A DNA stretch of 64,000 bases from Pandoraea apista (GCF_001465595.2 NZ_CP013481.2:1674001-1738000), one strand, 5' to 3'. Positions 8,876 to 18,169 are shown, counted from the stretch's first letter. Notes: a model not told the origin generated them from the letters alone. Numbers and translations: made by a program.

Positions 8876-9436
8876 TCACTGGGGCCGTTGAAAATCGTTC
8901 TCGACCCACGCACGGGCGCTGTTGCGCGAGAGCTTGAACGTGGGCGGCACCTTGACCGCCGCGAGCGTTTCGCCGAAGCGGTCGATGGCGCTCAGCATCG
9001 CATAAGGATCGTAGTCGTCGGGCACGATATCGAGCGTGACGTCGATGTCGCCGTCGGGGCCGTCGACACTGACTCGCTTATGCAACTGCGCGCGCAATTG
9101 CTGTTCGTGACGGCGCAACACTTCGGTGGCCGTTTTCACGAGTGTATGAAACGCGTTGACGTCCAGCGGTTTCGGATTTTTCTTGTCGCGCCCCATCGTC
9201 CACGGTCCCACGAGCGCCGGTTCCGACTCGCCGTCGCGATACATGGCGACAGCCCAGCCATCGTCTTCCTCGTTCTTGACGACCTTCGCCGTCCAGCCAT
9301 CGTCGCGCCAAAGGCGGTCTTCGTGGATGGCATCGGCACTGTCGGCGGTGCCGTCGGTCGGATGAAGGTCGGTGGAGGTGGCGGTCACTGTTGGAAATCG
9401 GGGCTTGGGGAATGAGAGCGCGGGCGCGGGACGCAC
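8876..9436 (-). CDS. Conserved-looking hypothetical protein
   Basis: A soluble protein of up to 186 residues, acidic in its middle. Recognisable stretches are RDDGWTAKVVKNEEDDGWAVAMYRDGE, MGRDKKNPKPLDVNAFHTLVKTA and VSVDGPDGDIDVTLDIVPDDYDPYAML. No signal peptide, membrane helix or catalytic motif is evident. The first start available is a GTG at 9436 without a good ribosome-binding site, so the true start may lie further inside, for example at the GTG before TATSTDL. Codon use matches its neighbours. I do not recognise the family. Confidence 0.65.
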   Translation of the reverse strand: MRPAPALSFPKPRFPTVTATSTDLHPTDGTADSADAIHEDRLWRDDGWTAKVVKNEEDDGWAVAMYRDGESEPALVGPWTMGRDKKNPKPLDVNAFHTLVKTATEVLRRHEQQLRAQLHKRVSVDGPDGDIDVTLDIVPDDYDPYAMLSAIDRFGETLAAVKVPPTFKLSRNSARAWVENDFQRPQ

Positions 9437-9528
9437 GAGCGCTCGCGAAAGGAGCGATTTTACCGCGTCCGGCCAAGGCGCGGACGCGTTCCCCCTATTG
9501 CGTAGATTGCGCGAGGCGCGTCAGCCCG

Positions 9529-10290
9529 TCAGCCCTTGACCAGCCCGCCGTCGACGATAAGGTTCTGTCCCGTCACGGCGCGAGCCCACGGGGAGAGGAA
9601 GTACAGTACGGCGTCGGCGAATTCATCGGGTGTGGTAACGCGGCGAAGCGGGGTCAGGCCGGCGATCAGATCGAACACGGCCTCCGGCGTTGCCGAACTC
9701 GCGTCGGTCACGCGCAGCAATCCGCCCGACACCATGTTGACGGTGATGCCGTCCGGGCCGAGATCGTTGGCTGCCGTGCGCGTGAGCGACAGCAATGCAG
9801 CCTTGGCCGTTGTGTAATCGTGATACGGCACGACAGGGTTCTGGAACAGATTCGTGCCCACGTTCACGACGCGTCCAAAGCCAACCTCGCGCATGCCGGG
9901 CAACGCTGCTTGCATCGTATTGAGTGCACCTTTGACCGCGCCCTCGAACTGCTGGGTGAAGCGCGACCACGCAATGTCGCCCAGCTTGGGGCGAGCATCG
10001 CCGTCGAAGCGGAAATCGGCCAGCGCGTTGTTGACGACCGACACGATCGGGGCGCCGATTCGCTCGCGTGCCTCGGCAAACAGCCGGGCGACGGCCTTCT
10101 CGTCGGTCACGTCGGCTTGCAGCGCGATCGCGCGAGGGCCGATGGATTCTGCCAGTTCGCGCGCAGCGACGTCGCTGCGCAGGTAGTTGATGATTACGCC
10201 CGCGCCCTCACGCGCGACGGCTCGCGTAATGGCCGCGCCCAAGCCGCGGGCACCGCCCGTGACGAGTACCCACTGCGAATCCAGCTTCAT
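9529..10290 (-). CDS. SDR-family oxidoreductase
   Basis: A classical short-chain dehydrogenase of 253 residues. It has the NAD(P)-binding motif TGGARGLG near the N-terminus, VVNNALA for the NNAG region, and the catalytic YxxxK (YTTAK) near residue 150. The C-terminal TPDEFADAVLYFLSPWARAVTGQNLIVDGG is typical of 3-oxoacyl-ACP reductase-like members. The ATG at 10290 is preceded by AAGGA and begins directly before the first beta strand. It appears to stand alone on the minus strand. Substrate unknown. Confidence 0.88.
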   Translation of the reverse strand: MKLDSQWVLVTGGARGLGAAITRAVAREGAGVIINYLRSDVAARELAESIGPRAIALQADVTDEKAVARLFAEARERIGAPIVSVVNNALADFRFDGDARPKLGDIAWSRFTQQFEGAVKGALNTMQAALPGMREVGFGRVVNVGTNLFQNPVVPYHDYTTAKAALLSLTRTAANDLGPDGITVNMVSGGLLRVTDASSATPEAVFDLIAGLTPLRRVTTPDEFADAVLYFLSPWARAVTGQNLIVDGGLVKG

Positions 10291-10502
10291 TCCAATATTC
10301 CTTGTCGAGTCTTGCCAATGCCTTGCGCCGGGCGTTCCCAAAGGTGCGAGAACGAGCAAAATCGAGCACAACCGAGTGTCTGCGAGCGCAAGAATTCGGC
10401 ATTATCGCGCGTTCCGATGCAACGCCTCGGAGGCCGGAAACGAAATAACACGCCATGACACGCCATGACACGCGATACCAGCAGGTGCCGGCCCGCCATT
10501 CG

Positions 10503-11237
10503 TTACTCGTTCGCGACAGCCAGTGAGGCGAGCAACACCACCGGCAGCAACACGCACCAGAAGCCCGTGCCGTGAAACGCGAAGCCGCCAAAAATGGCGC
10601 CGACGGCGAATGCGGCCAACGCCGGAATCATTTTGCGCAGACGCGCCCGTGCGGACTTGTCGTCGCCGCAATTGCCGCTGGCCAACTCGACAATGTCGAT
10701 GACGATCTGCGTCGTGTTGCCTGTCATGATCGTAGTGGGGGCGAGGTCGGCGAGCACGAGACGCCCGGCGGCGTTCTGAATGGCGAGCGCAGCCACGCCG
10801 AACATGCCCGAGAGAATGGCGAGGGGGGCGTCGGCCGAGACGATCGGCTGGGCCGCCATGCCCACGATCATGAAACCGAGCAGCAACAATGTTTGCATCA
10901 GGATCAACAGGCGCAACGGCCGACGCTCGGTGCGCGAGAAGCCCTGCACAACCAGTTTCACCATCGCGACGAAGACCACGAACACGGGGAGCGCCAGCAG
11001 TTTGGCGAGTACGCCCACATGCGTGCTGGCAACCAGTTGCACACCGATCATCACGAAGTTGCCGGTCACATGCGCGGTGAACAGTCCGAACAAGGCAATG
11101 AAGCCTACGACATCGATATAGCCCGCTACAAAGGCGAGCACCATGCCAATGACGGCCGGTTTGGAGAAGTGACTGACCCATGCACGGGCAAATGTGGCGG
11201 CCTCGGTCGGCGTGGGGATGTGACGGGGGGTGCCCAT
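10503..11237 (-). CDS. DUF1275 (YoaK) family membrane protein
   Basis: A 244-residue inner-membrane protein of the DUF1275/YoaK family with about six to seven hydrophobic segments. They include IGMVLAFVAGYIDVVGFIALFGLFTAHVTGNFVMIG, the family hallmark with the GYxDxxGF and HxTGN elements. The ATG at 11237 is preceded by AGAGGAG, which favours it over longer in-frame extensions upstream. Function is unproven in the family; a transport role is often suggested. It is divergent from the molybdenum-binding gene pair that follows. Confidence 0.87.
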   Translation of the reverse strand: MGTPRHIPTPTEAATFARAWVSHFSKPAVIGMVLAFVAGYIDVVGFIALFGLFTAHVTGNFVMIGVQLVASTHVGVLAKLLALPVFVVFVAMVKLVVQGFSRTERRPLRLLILMQTLLLLGFMIVGMAAQPIVSADAPLAILSGMFGVAALAIQNAAGRLVLADLAPTTIMTGNTTQIVIDIVELASGNCGDDKSARARLRKMIPALAAFAVGAIFGGFAFHGTGFWCVLLPVVLLASLAVANE

Positions 11238-11473
11238 GGTGGCTCCTCTGACGACTTCCGTTGTGGGTCTTGCGCCTGTGCGGCGGTTCGTGCAAGGCGG
11301 TGTCCGGTGCTGATGAAGCATATCATCGGCCCATGACGGCCATCGTTGAATCGGCCCGCTATACTGCAATGCGCCGACGAAGTGTGTCGTAGTCCGACGA
11401 TGATCGTCTCGCCCCGTCTCGTTGCCATCCGAGGGGCCGATGGCCCCCGAATTGATCGACAGGAGAATTCCCG

Positions 11474-11899
11474 ATGAAGACCAGCGCACGCAACCAGTTC
11501 AGCGGCAAAGTCGTGGCCTTGCAGTGTGGCGCCGTGAACGACGAAGTGACGCTGCGCACCGATGCCGGTCAGGAGATCGTGGCCGTCATCACGCACGCAA
11601 GCACGGTGAACCTCGGCCTCAGGGAGGGCAGCGATGCCGTGGCGTTGATCAAGGCCTCGTCGGTCATCGTGATGGTCGATGCCGACGCGAGCAAGGTTTC
11701 CACGCGCAACGTGATCGTCGGCAAGGTCTCGCGCGTAGAGACCGGGGCCGTGAATAGCGAAGTCGAGATCGCGACCGATAGTGGCGCCGTCATTGCCGCT
11801 ATCGTCACCAATGAAAGCGTCAGACGTCTCGGGTTGACGGCTGGCCGGGTGGCTGCCGCATTGGTCAAGGCGTCGAGCGTGATTCTCGAGGTGGCCTGA
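11474..11899 (+). CDS. Di-Mop (two TOBE domains) molybdate-binding protein
   Basis: A 141-residue protein made of two tandem Mop/TOBE repeats of about 68 residues each. The first begins SARNQFSGKVVALQCGAVNDEV and the second STRNVIVGKVSRVETGAVNSEV; each ends in an ALxKASSVI block. Proteins of this shape (molbindins) bind several molybdate or tungstate ions per oligomer and act as cytoplasmic storage or buffering proteins. AGGAGA lies upstream of the ATG. It is followed 27 bases later by a NifQ-like gene on the same strand, which supports a molybdenum-trafficking pair. Confidence 0.92.
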   Translation: MKTSARNQFSGKVVALQCGAVNDEVTLRTDAGQEIVAVITHASTVNLGLREGSDAVALIKASSVIVMVDADASKVSTRNVIVGKVSRVETGAVNSEVEIATDSGAVIAAIVTNESVRRLGLTAGRVAAALVKASSVILEVA

Positions 11900-11926
11900 G
11901 CGTAGCCATTGCGCCAAGAGGTGTCG

Positions 11927-12523
11927 ATGGATCGCCCGACGATGAGCGCTTCGCTTCCCCCTTCGCTGACCCCTTCGCATTCGCGCACGGAGGCGGTGTG
12001 CTTCGCGTCGCTGCTGCTGGCGAACGCCACCCCCGAGCGCGTGGTCCGTCTCGGACTCTCGGGCGCGGCCATGGCGGCCTTGCTGCGCCGCCATTTCTCC
12101 CCGGTGCCCGGGGCGTGGCACGCGCTTGCCGCCGATCTGCCCACGCCTGCCTGGGCCTCGCACGCCATCTTCGTTGTAGAGATGCGTGAAATGCTGCGGC
12201 GCCGCGCCCATCCGATGCTGCACCCGGCCGATGCCGCCGACATGGCGACGATTCTGGCTACGGCGTGTCTGCGTCCCGATCATCTGTGGCGGGATCTGGG
12301 ACTGACCGGCCGTGACGATGTGACGGCGCTGCTCGCGCACTTCTTCCCCTCGCTGGTGAGCGAGAACACCGCCAACCTGCGCTGGAAGCGATTTCTCGCC
12401 GAGGCGTGTGCCCGGGCTTACGGTCGCGCGCCCGCACCGGCGCCAGGGTGCCCGGGGTGCGAGGCTTACGGCGAGTGCTTTGCGCATTTGCGTCAGACGA
12501 GCGTTCCGATCGACTTTCCGTAA
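11927..12523 (+). CDS. NifQ-like protein
   Basis: A protein of about 198 residues resembling NifQ, the molybdenum donor for nitrogenase cofactor synthesis. The conserved core reads ASHAIFVVEMREMLRRRAHP, LWRDLGLTGRDDVTALLAHFFPSL and NTANLRWKRFLAEAC. The C-terminus carries the cysteine cluster GCPGCEAYGECF. The NifQ motif I know is C-x4-C-x2-C-x5-C; here the last three cysteines are present but the first is not at the x4 position (the nearest is 14 residues before). I chose the ATG at 11927; in-frame GTG (11921) and TTG (11909) codons precede it. No nif structural genes are in the window. Confidence 0.8.
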   Translation: MDRPTMSASLPPSLTPSHSRTEAVCFASLLLANATPERVVRLGLSGAAMAALLRRHFSPVPGAWHALAADLPTPAWASHAIFVVEMREMLRRRAHPMLHPADAADMATILATACLRPDHLWRDLGLTGRDDVTALLAHFFPSLVSENTANLRWKRFLAEACARAYGRAPAPAPGCPGCEAYGECFAHLRQTSVPIDFP

Positions 12524-12623
12524 GCGATCAGGGTGCCCGGCGAGAATTTTTCGGCACTGATAGCATGAGTGTTCGCGCGCCCCGTGCGCTTGCCTTGCAA
12601 CGCTATCCCCGAGGAGTCTCACG

Positions 12624-13145
12624 ATGTCGATTTCCCTTTATCGCGCCACCATTCCCGTCTATCTGCGCGGCCTGACCGTCATGGCCGACTACATCAAGAA
12701 GGCCCGCGCCCATTGCGAGGAGAAGTCGCTCGACCCGCAAACGATTCTCAAAGCGAAGCTTGCACCGGACATGCTCGACTTCGTTGCACAAGTGCAGCGC
12801 GTGAGCGACACGGCGAAGTTTGCCGTGTCACGACTAACGGGCGTGGATTCACCGAAGTTCGAAGACAACGAGACGAGCTTCGATCAACTGCGCGATCGCA
12901 TCGCCAATACCGAGGCGTTCATTGCCGGCATTCTCGAAGATCGTTTCGACGGGGCGCAGGCACGCCAGATCACGCTGAAGTTCAAGGAATATCAGACCAC
13001 GTTAGACGCGGTGGATTACCTGTTCAAATTCGCGCTGCCGAACTTCTATTTCCACGTGACGACCACGCACGACATTCTGCGGGCGCAAGGGGTGGATGTC
13101 GGCAAGAAAGATTATCTCGGTCCGTACGAGATGGAAAAAATCTGA
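12624..13145 (+). CDS. DUF1993 family protein
   Basis: A 173-residue cytoplasmic protein matching the DUF1993 pattern: MSISLYRATIPVYLRGLTVMADYIKKA at the start, LAPDMLDFVAQVQRVSDTAKFAVSRLTG in the middle, and LPNFYFHVTTTHDILRAQGVDVGKKDYLG near the end. The fold is predicted to resemble DinB-like four-helix bundles, whose His residues can bind metal; His residues are present in the FYFHVTTTHDILR segment. GAGGAG lies upstream of the start. No operon partner is evident and the function of the family is unknown. Confidence 0.88.
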   Translation: MSISLYRATIPVYLRGLTVMADYIKKARAHCEEKSLDPQTILKAKLAPDMLDFVAQVQRVSDTAKFAVSRLTGVDSPKFEDNETSFDQLRDRIANTEAFIAGILEDRFDGAQARQITLKFKEYQTTLDAVDYLFKFALPNFYFHVTTTHDILRAQGVDVGKKDYLGPYEMEKI

Positions 13146-13171
13146 CCGGTGCAAGCGCCACGGTAAAGCGA

Positions 13172-13195
13172 CACGGGAGCCCGGAGGCTCCCGTG
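13172..13195. terminator. Hairpin after the DUF1993 gene
   Basis: CACGGGAGCC at 13172-13181 pairs perfectly with GGCTCCCGTG at 13186-13195 around a CGGA tetraloop. It lies between convergent genes and has no T-run on either side. Confidence 0.5.
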
Positions 13196-13233
13196 CATTG
13201 GCAGGGTCAGTGCGGCCGGCGAGTTTAGTGAAT

Positions 13234-13764
13234 TCACTGAGTTGCGATGGGCAGATACATGCGCAATTCATCCTGGAAGCCGTTGCCCACGCGCATCGCG
13301 TCGGGCTCCCGTCCGATCTCCACGAATCCGAACGATTGGTACAGCGCGATGGCCGGGCGATTGGCGGCGCTCACCTGTAAGGTCACGTGACGCAATCCCG
13401 GCTGCGAACGCGCGAGTGCGAGCGCGGCTTCGACCAGCGCACGCCCGACGCCGCGCCCGGTGGCGTCCGACTGGACATACATTCCCCACAGAAAGCCAAC
13501 GTGCGCGAAGTTCGTGCGTTGCCCGCGTGCCAGGCCCAGTACGCCGATCAGCCGTTCGTTTTCAAACGCCCCGAAGACACCGCCATCGGTGCGCGCCACC
13601 AGCCATTCCCGAACGCGCTCGACCGGCCAGTCCTTCTCTTCATCGTAGGTCGATCCGAACGCCTCGGGGTGGGCTTGCAGGCCCGCCAGCCGTAACGCCT
13701 GAAACGCAAGCGCATCGCTTGGCACGAGGCGTCGCACATCGACAGATGACGCTCGTGACTTCAT
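13234..13764 (-). CDS. GNAT-family N-acetyltransferase
   Basis: A 176-residue acyltransferase with the GNAT fold. Motif A appears as GMYVQSDATGRGVGRALVEAAL (the acetyl-CoA loop R/Q-x-x-G-x-G/A is met by ATGRGVGRAL), and motif B as ANRPAIALYQSFGFVEIGR. The ATG at 13764 overlaps the TGA of the upstream DJ-1-like gene in an ATGA arrangement, indicating translational coupling. Acceptor substrate unknown; many such enzymes modify amino groups of small molecules or protein N-termini. Confidence 0.88.
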   Translation of the reverse strand: MKSRASSVDVRRLVPSDALAFQALRLAGLQAHPEAFGSTYDEEKDWPVERVREWLVARTDGGVFGAFENERLIGVLGLARGQRTNFAHVGFLWGMYVQSDATGRGVGRALVEAALALARSQPGLRHVTLQVSAANRPAIALYQSFGFVEIGREPDAMRVGNGFQDELRMYLPIATQ

Positions 13765-14450
13765 GGCAGACGAGGCTCCATCATCGCGAGTACGGTACGT
13801 GCCGCCTCTTCCGACGAAGCGGGATTCTGGCCCGTTACGAGCCGACCGTCGCCCACCACGTGCGATTGCCAGTTGTCGCCCTTCTCGTACAGACCGCCCA
13901 GACGGCTGAGTTCGTCTTCGACGAGGAACGGCACCACGTCGGTGAGGCCGACTGCCGCTTCTTCGTCGTTGGAGAACCCGGTCACATGACGGCCCCGTAC
14001 CAGCGGCTCGCCATTTTTGTTGCGCACCTGACGCAGCACCCCCGGCGCGTGGCAAACGAAGCCGATCGCCTTGCCTGCGCGCTCGAAGGATTCGATCAGA
14101 TGGATGGAGTTCGGGTCCTGTGCCAGATCCCACAGCGGGCCATGGCCGCCGGGGTAGAAGAGTGCGTCGTAGTCGGTCGCTTTGACGTCGGCCAGCCTAA
14201 GGGTATTGGCCAGCGCCTTCTGTGCATCGGGATCGTCGCGAAAGCGCCGTGTGGCATCGGTCTGCGCGTCGGGCTCGTCGCTCTTCGGATCGAGCGGCGG
14301 CTGACCGCCGGCGGGCGACGCCAGCGTCACGTCCAGCCCTTCGTCGACGAACACATAGTAGGGGGCAGCGAATTCTTCGAGCCAGAAGCCGGTCTTCTTG
14401 CCCGTGTCGCCGAGGCGATCGTGCGAAGTCAGCACCATGAGGATGTTCAT
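13761..14450 (-). CDS. DJ-1/PfpI superfamily protein, Hsp31/glyoxalase III-like
   Basis: A 229-residue protein of the type 1 glutamine amidotransferase-like superfamily. The nucleophile elbow is FVCHAPGVL, with Cys in the nucleophile position. The family landmarks GFWLEEFAAPYYVF, DYDALFYPGGHGPLWDL and LVTGQNPASSEEAA are present. This set matches bacterial glyoxalase III/Hsp31-type proteins, which detoxify methylglyoxal or act as chaperones or deglycases. The ATG at 14450 has AGGGAGA upstream. The stop overlaps the start of the GNAT gene by four bases. Confidence 0.88.
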   Translation of the reverse strand: MNILMVLTSHDRLGDTGKKTGFWLEEFAAPYYVFVDEGLDVTLASPAGGQPPLDPKSDEPDAQTDATRRFRDDPDAQKALANTLRLADVKATDYDALFYPGGHGPLWDLAQDPNSIHLIESFERAGKAIGFVCHAPGVLRQVRNKNGEPLVRGRHVTGFSNDEEAAVGLTDVVPFLVEDELSRLGGLYEKGDNWQSHVVGDGRLVTGQNPASSEEAARTVLAMMEPRLP

Positions 14451-14699
14451 GAAACGTCTCCCTGTCGAGTCGGCCATGCGCTCTATTTTACCTGCCATTC
14501 GCACGCCGTACGCGAGGTGCCGGCACGTTGCTGCACCGGCGCCCTTGTGAGCGGGATTCGCAGCAAAGCGCAATCGAATTCGATTTGCGAGGCGAGGGAC
14601 CTCCGCTATGCTTGTGCGAATGCGGGCGTCGCCCGTTGTATGGCGTCATCGAACGGTCACACGAGCACCGGCAGCCACTGCCGACCACAGGAGCGAGAC

Positions 14700-15314
14700 A
14701 TGCAATTGATTGGAATGCTGGATTCCCCGTACGTGCGCCGCACGGCGATTTGCCTCAAGTTGCTGGGGCTGCCGTATGAACATCGCTCGCTGTCCGTGTT
14801 TCGAACGTTCGACGAATTCGCAACGATCAATCCGGTCGTGAAGGCGCCGACGCTCGTGACCGACGACGGCACGGTGCTGATGGACTCGACCCTGATCCTG
14901 CAATACCTCGAGACGCTGGTGGATCCGGGGCAACGCCTCGTCCCCGTCGACCCCGCCGAACATCTGCGCGCGCTGCGCCTCACGGGGCTGGCGCTGGCGG
15001 CATGCGAAAAATCGGTGCAATTGGTGTACGAGCGCGAGTTGCGCCCGAGTGAGAAGCGACACACGCCGTGGACGGATCGCGTGCGCAATCAGGTGAAAGC
15101 GGCATTTCAGGCGTTGGATGTGGAACTGGCACAGAAACCCGTGCTCGCAACGCCGGACGGGATCGGCCAGCACGGCGTATCGATTGCCGTGGCATGGCGC
15201 TTCCATCAATTGATGCTGCCGGAAGTCGATTTCGGCGCGGACTTCCCGGAGGTCGCCAGCTTCTCCGCGCAAGCCGAAGCGCTGCCTGCGTTCCGGGAAA
15301 CGCCGCCGATCTGA
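14700..15314 (+). CDS. Glutathione S-transferase
   Basis: A 204-residue GST. The N-terminal thioredoxin-like domain includes MLDSPYVRRTAICLKLLGLPYEH, the cis-proline stretch NPVVKAPTLV and the glutathione gamma-glutamyl site MDSTLILQYLE. The remaining residues form an all-helical domain. The serine in SPYVRR occupies the usual catalytic position for Ser/Cys-type bacterial GSTs. The ATG is preceded by AGGAG. No neighbour shares its strand closely, so it is probably monocistronic. Confidence 0.9.
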   Translation: MQLIGMLDSPYVRRTAICLKLLGLPYEHRSLSVFRTFDEFATINPVVKAPTLVTDDGTVLMDSTLILQYLETLVDPGQRLVPVDPAEHLRALRLTGLALAACEKSVQLVYERELRPSEKRHTPWTDRVRNQVKAAFQALDVELAQKPVLATPDGIGQHGVSIAVAWRFHQLMLPEVDFGADFPEVASFSAQAEALPAFRETPPI

Positions 15315-15346
15315 GGTTGAGAGGGCGACGAATCGGCGTGGGGAAC

Positions 15347-15368
15347 GCCGGACGGTGGACCGTCCGGC
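15347..15368. terminator. Hairpin between convergent genes
   Basis: GCCGGACGG at 15347-15355 pairs perfectly with CCGTCCGGC at 15360-15368 around TGGA. It lies midway between the GST stop and the stop of the convergent ABC permease gene. No T-run, so it may serve as a bidirectional end. Confidence 0.5.
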
Positions 15369-15378
15369 ATGGGGCGTG

Positions 15379-16152
15379 TCAGTTCTTGAGCCGGTAGCCC
15401 GTCTTGAACATCCAGGCAACAATGGCAAGAAAGACCGCGAGGAACACGAGCGTCATGCCCAGACTCACGCCGACACTCACGTCTGCCAGTCCGTAGAAGC
15501 TCCAGCGAAAACCGCTGATGAGATACACGACCGGATTGAACAGCGTGACCGTGCGCCAGAACGGCGGCAAGATGCTCGTCGAGTAGAAGCTGCCGCCCAG
15601 GAACGTGAGCGGCGTGATGATGAGCAGAGGCACCAGTTGCAGCTTCTCGAAGCCGTCGGCCCAAATGCCGATGATGAACCCGAGCAAGCTGAACGTGACG
15701 GCGGTGAGCACCAGAAACAGCACCATCCAGAGCGGATGCTCGATGCGCAGCGGCACGAACAGCGCGGCCGTGCCGAGCATGATGACACCGAGAATGATCG
15801 ACTTGGTGGCTGCGGCCCCGACATACGCCACCACGATCTCCATGTACGACACCGGGGCGGAGAGCACCTCGTAGATCGTGCCGGTAAAGCGCGGGAAATA
15901 GATGCCGAACGAGGCGTTCGTCACACTCTGCGTGAGCAGCGAGAGCATGATGAGGCCAGGCACGATGAACGCCCCGTACGGCACCCCGTCGATCTCGGGA
16001 ATGCGCGAACCGATGGCCGCACCGAACACCACAAAGTAAAGCGACGTCGAGATGACGGGGGAGATGATGCTCTGCATCAGCGTGCGACGCGTGCGAGCCA
16101 TCTCGAAGTTATAGATCGCCCTGACGGCGTAGAAATTCATGGCGCGGCTCAT
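15379..16152 (-). CDS. ABC-2 type transporter permease
   Basis: A 257-residue inner-membrane subunit with six predicted helices, matching YadH/NodJ-type permeases: [31 protein letters not shown] near the start and [31 protein letters not shown] near the end, the family signature. It overlaps the upstream ATPase gene by four bases (ATGA), so the two are translationally coupled and form one exporter. The exported substrate is not evident; no glycan or Nod-type genes are nearby. Confidence 0.92.
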   Translation of the reverse strand: MSRAMNFYAVRAIYNFEMARTRRTLMQSIISPVISTSLYFVVFGAAIGSRIPEIDGVPYGAFIVPGLIMLSLLTQSVTNASFGIYFPRFTGTIYEVLSAPVSYMEIVVAYVGAAATKSIILGVIMLGTAALFVPLRIEHPLWMVLFLVLTAVTFSLLGFIIGIWADGFEKLQLVPLLIITPLTFLGGSFYSTSILPPFWRTVTLFNPVVYLISGFRWSFYGLADVSVGVSLGMTLVFLAVFLAIVAWMFKTGYRLKN

Positions 16153-17078
16153 CCTTCTTTCTTATGCACGAGCGAGACGAAGATGTCTTCGAGCGAGCTT
16201 TGCGTCGTGTGCAGATCCTTCACCGAGATACCGGCACGCTCCATGTCGCGCAGCAGGGTGGCAATGGAGGTCTGCTCGATATTGGCGTCGTAGGTGAACG
16301 CGAGTTCGGTGCCGTGGTTGCCGAGGACAAGACCGTAGCCGGCGAGCGACTCGGGCACGGCCGAAAGCGGCTCGGCGAGTTGCATCGTGAGGTGCTTGCT
16401 GCCCATGTGCCGCATGAGTTCGTTCTTCTCCTGCACAAGCGTGATCTGACCGCCCGTGATGATGCCCACGCGATCGGCCATTTCCTCGGCCTCTTCGATG
16501 TAGTGCGTGGTGAGGATCACGGTCACGCCGGTCTCGCGCAGCGACTGTACGAGACGCCACATGTCGCGGCGCAGTTCCACGTCGACCCCGGCGGTCGGCT
16601 CGTCGAGGAACAGCACGCGCGGCTCGTGCGAGAGCGCCTTGGCGATCAGCACGCGTCGCTTCATGCCGCCCGAGAGCTGCATGATGCGGCTGTCCTTTTT
16701 CTCCCAGAGGGAGAGCGAACGCAGCACCTTTTCGATGTACGCCGGATTCGCCGGCTTGCCGAACAGGCCGCGCGAGAACGAGACGGTCGCCCACACCGAT
16801 TCGAACGAATCGGTGGTCAGTTCCTGCGGCACGAGGCCGATGGCTTCACGCGCGGCACGGTAATCCGTGACGATGTCGTGACCGTCGACGGTGACCGTGC
16901 CCGAGGTCGGGCGCACGATACCGCAAATGGTGCTGATGAGGGTCGTTTTGCCGGCGCCGTTCGGGCCGAGCAGGGCGAAGATCTCGCCGCGCTGGATTTC
17001 CAGGTTGATGTTCTTGAGCGCCTGGAAGCCGGTCGCGTACGTCTTCGACAGATTCTGGATTGAGATCACGGATGGCAT
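16149..17078 (-). CDS. ABC transporter ATP-binding protein
   Basis: A 309-residue ATPase of the ABC-2/YadG-NodI type. Visible motifs are Walker [10 protein letters not shown] near residue 40, the Q-loop region GLVPQELT, the signature LSGGMKRR near 140, Walker B RVLFLDEP, and the switch His in [11 protein letters not shown]-terminal extension of about 80 residues follows the nucleotide-binding domain, as is common in this subfamily. It is the first gene of a two-gene operon with the permease downstream. Energises export of an unknown substrate. Confidence 0.94.
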   Translation of the reverse strand: MPSVISIQNLSKTYATGFQALKNINLEIQRGEIFALLGPNGAGKTTLISTICGIVRPTSGTVTVDGHDIVTDYRAAREAIGLVPQELTTDSFESVWATVSFSRGLFGKPANPAYIEKVLRSLSLWEKKDSRIMQLSGGMKRRVLIAKALSHEPRVLFLDEPTAGVDVELRRDMWRLVQSLRETGVTVILTTHYIEEAEEMADRVGIITGGQITLVQEKNELMRHMGSKHLTMQLAEPLSAVPESLAGYGLVLGNHGTELAFTYDANIEQTSIATLLRDMERAGISVKDLHTTQSSLEDIFVSLVHKKEG

Positions 17079-17263
17079 GGCGGCGACGATAGCACAGGCG
17101 TGCGGAACTTGTTGGGTACACGTCGGGCCCGGCGCGAGTGCGGCGCGCAGGCAAAAGAATGGCGGGCCGCAGGGCTGTCGTGCGCCCCGGGTGGCCCGCG
17201 CTCAGGCGAATGGCCGGGGCGGTGCCCGGCGCATGCCCGTACCTTCCGATACGTTCCGATGCC

Positions 17264-17692
17264 TTAGCCCTTCGGCATTTCCTTTGGCACGATCACCATC
17301 CAGTTCACGCCGAAGCGATCCTTGACCATGCCGAACGTCTTCGCGAAGAAGGTTTCGCCCAGCGGCATGTTGATCTGGCCGCCGTCTGCGAGGGCGTTGA
17401 AAGCCTTCTCGGCCGCGCCTACGTCCGCGAAGTCGACCGACAGCGAGAAGCCGTCGAATTTGGGCTTGCCGCTCACCATGCCGTCCGAGACCATCACCAT
17501 CGAGTCGCCGAGGGTGAACTCGCCGTGCATGATCTTGTTCTCGCTGCCCGGCGGGAGCATGCCTTCCGGACAGCTTCCGGGGTTTTCGCTGTAGCGCATG
17601 AGCGCGCGGCGTTTCGCCCCCAGTGTCTTTTCGTAAAACGTAATGGCTTCTTCGCAACGACCTTCAAAAAACAAATAGGAATGAACTTGCAT
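17264..17692 (-). CDS. PhnB/YjdN-like VOC protein
   Basis: A 142-residue protein starting MQVHSYLFFEGRCEEAITFYEKTLGA and containing MLPPGSENKIMHGEFTLGDSMVMVSDG and a C-terminal FGVNWMVIVPKEM. These are the landmarks of PhnB-like, 3-demethylubiquinone methyltransferase-like VOC proteins. Despite the old name, no methyltransferase motif is present. The ATG is preceded by AGAGGAG. It stands between an ABC exporter and the SnoaL-like gene, all on the minus strand, but spacing does not suggest one operon. Confidence 0.88.
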   Translation of the reverse strand: MQVHSYLFFEGRCEEAITFYEKTLGAKRRALMRYSENPGSCPEGMLPPGSENKIMHGEFTLGDSMVMVSDGMVSGKPKFDGFSLSVDFADVGAAEKAFNALADGGQINMPLGETFFAKTFGMVKDRFGVNWMVIVPKEMPKG

Positions 17693-17749
17693 GGGGTGCT
17701 CCTCTCAATGTCTCAAAAAGGGGTATCACGACGCCCCGGACGGGAAGTG

Positions 17750-18169
17750 TTACGGCGCTAAGGTCATGGGTACCGAGGCGTGCTCATGCACCACGCGCCA
17801 ACGACCTTGTGTCTTGCGATAGCCCACCGTCGCGCGCACGGTGGCGCCGTGCGTCTGTCCGTCAGGACCGGTGTTGCGCACGACATTCACGCTATGGCTG
17901 AACGCCAGATCGCCGGCGTGCAAGAGACGCCATTGCGTGACTTCGAAATGGATTGGCCCAACCGTGTGGCCGAACCAACCCTCGAGCAGACGGCGATACG
18001 CTTCGTGACCGCGATGCTCGGTGGGCGGCATCACGTCGAACACCACGACATCGGGGTCGTAATGCTCGAGCAATGTGCCGACCTTCTTGTTGCGCACGGC
18101 GTCGAGCCATGCCGCATTGATTGCACGAATGGCAGCTTCATCGCCATGTGCCGGATACGTCTCCACCAT
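17750..18169 (-). CDS. SnoaL-like / NTF2-fold protein
   Basis: A 139-residue protein of the DUF4440/SnoaL-like NTF2 fold: EAAIRAINAAWLDAVRNKKVGTLLEHYDPDVVVFDVMPP, followed by VGPIHFEVTQWRLLHAGDLAFSHSVNVV and ending WRVVHEHASVPMTL. The start at 18169 is fixed by AGGAGGCACT directly before the ATG; a longer in-frame extension would run through the operator region. It is divergent from a TetR regulator, and two palindromic operators lie between them, so it is probably repressed by that protein. Confidence 0.87.
   Translation of the reverse strand: MVETYPAHGDEAAIRAINAAWLDAVRNKKVGTLLEHYDPDVVVFDVMPPTEHRGHEAYRRLLEGWFGHTVGPIHFEVTQWRLLHAGDLAFSHSVNVVRNTGPDGQTHGATVRATVGYRKTQGRWRVVHEHASVPMTLAP

Noticed and set aside
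13242..14699. Long upstream extension of the GST gene on the plus strand
   Set aside because: It runs antisense through the GNAT and DJ-1-like genes; the GST start at 14700 has its own ribosome-binding site.
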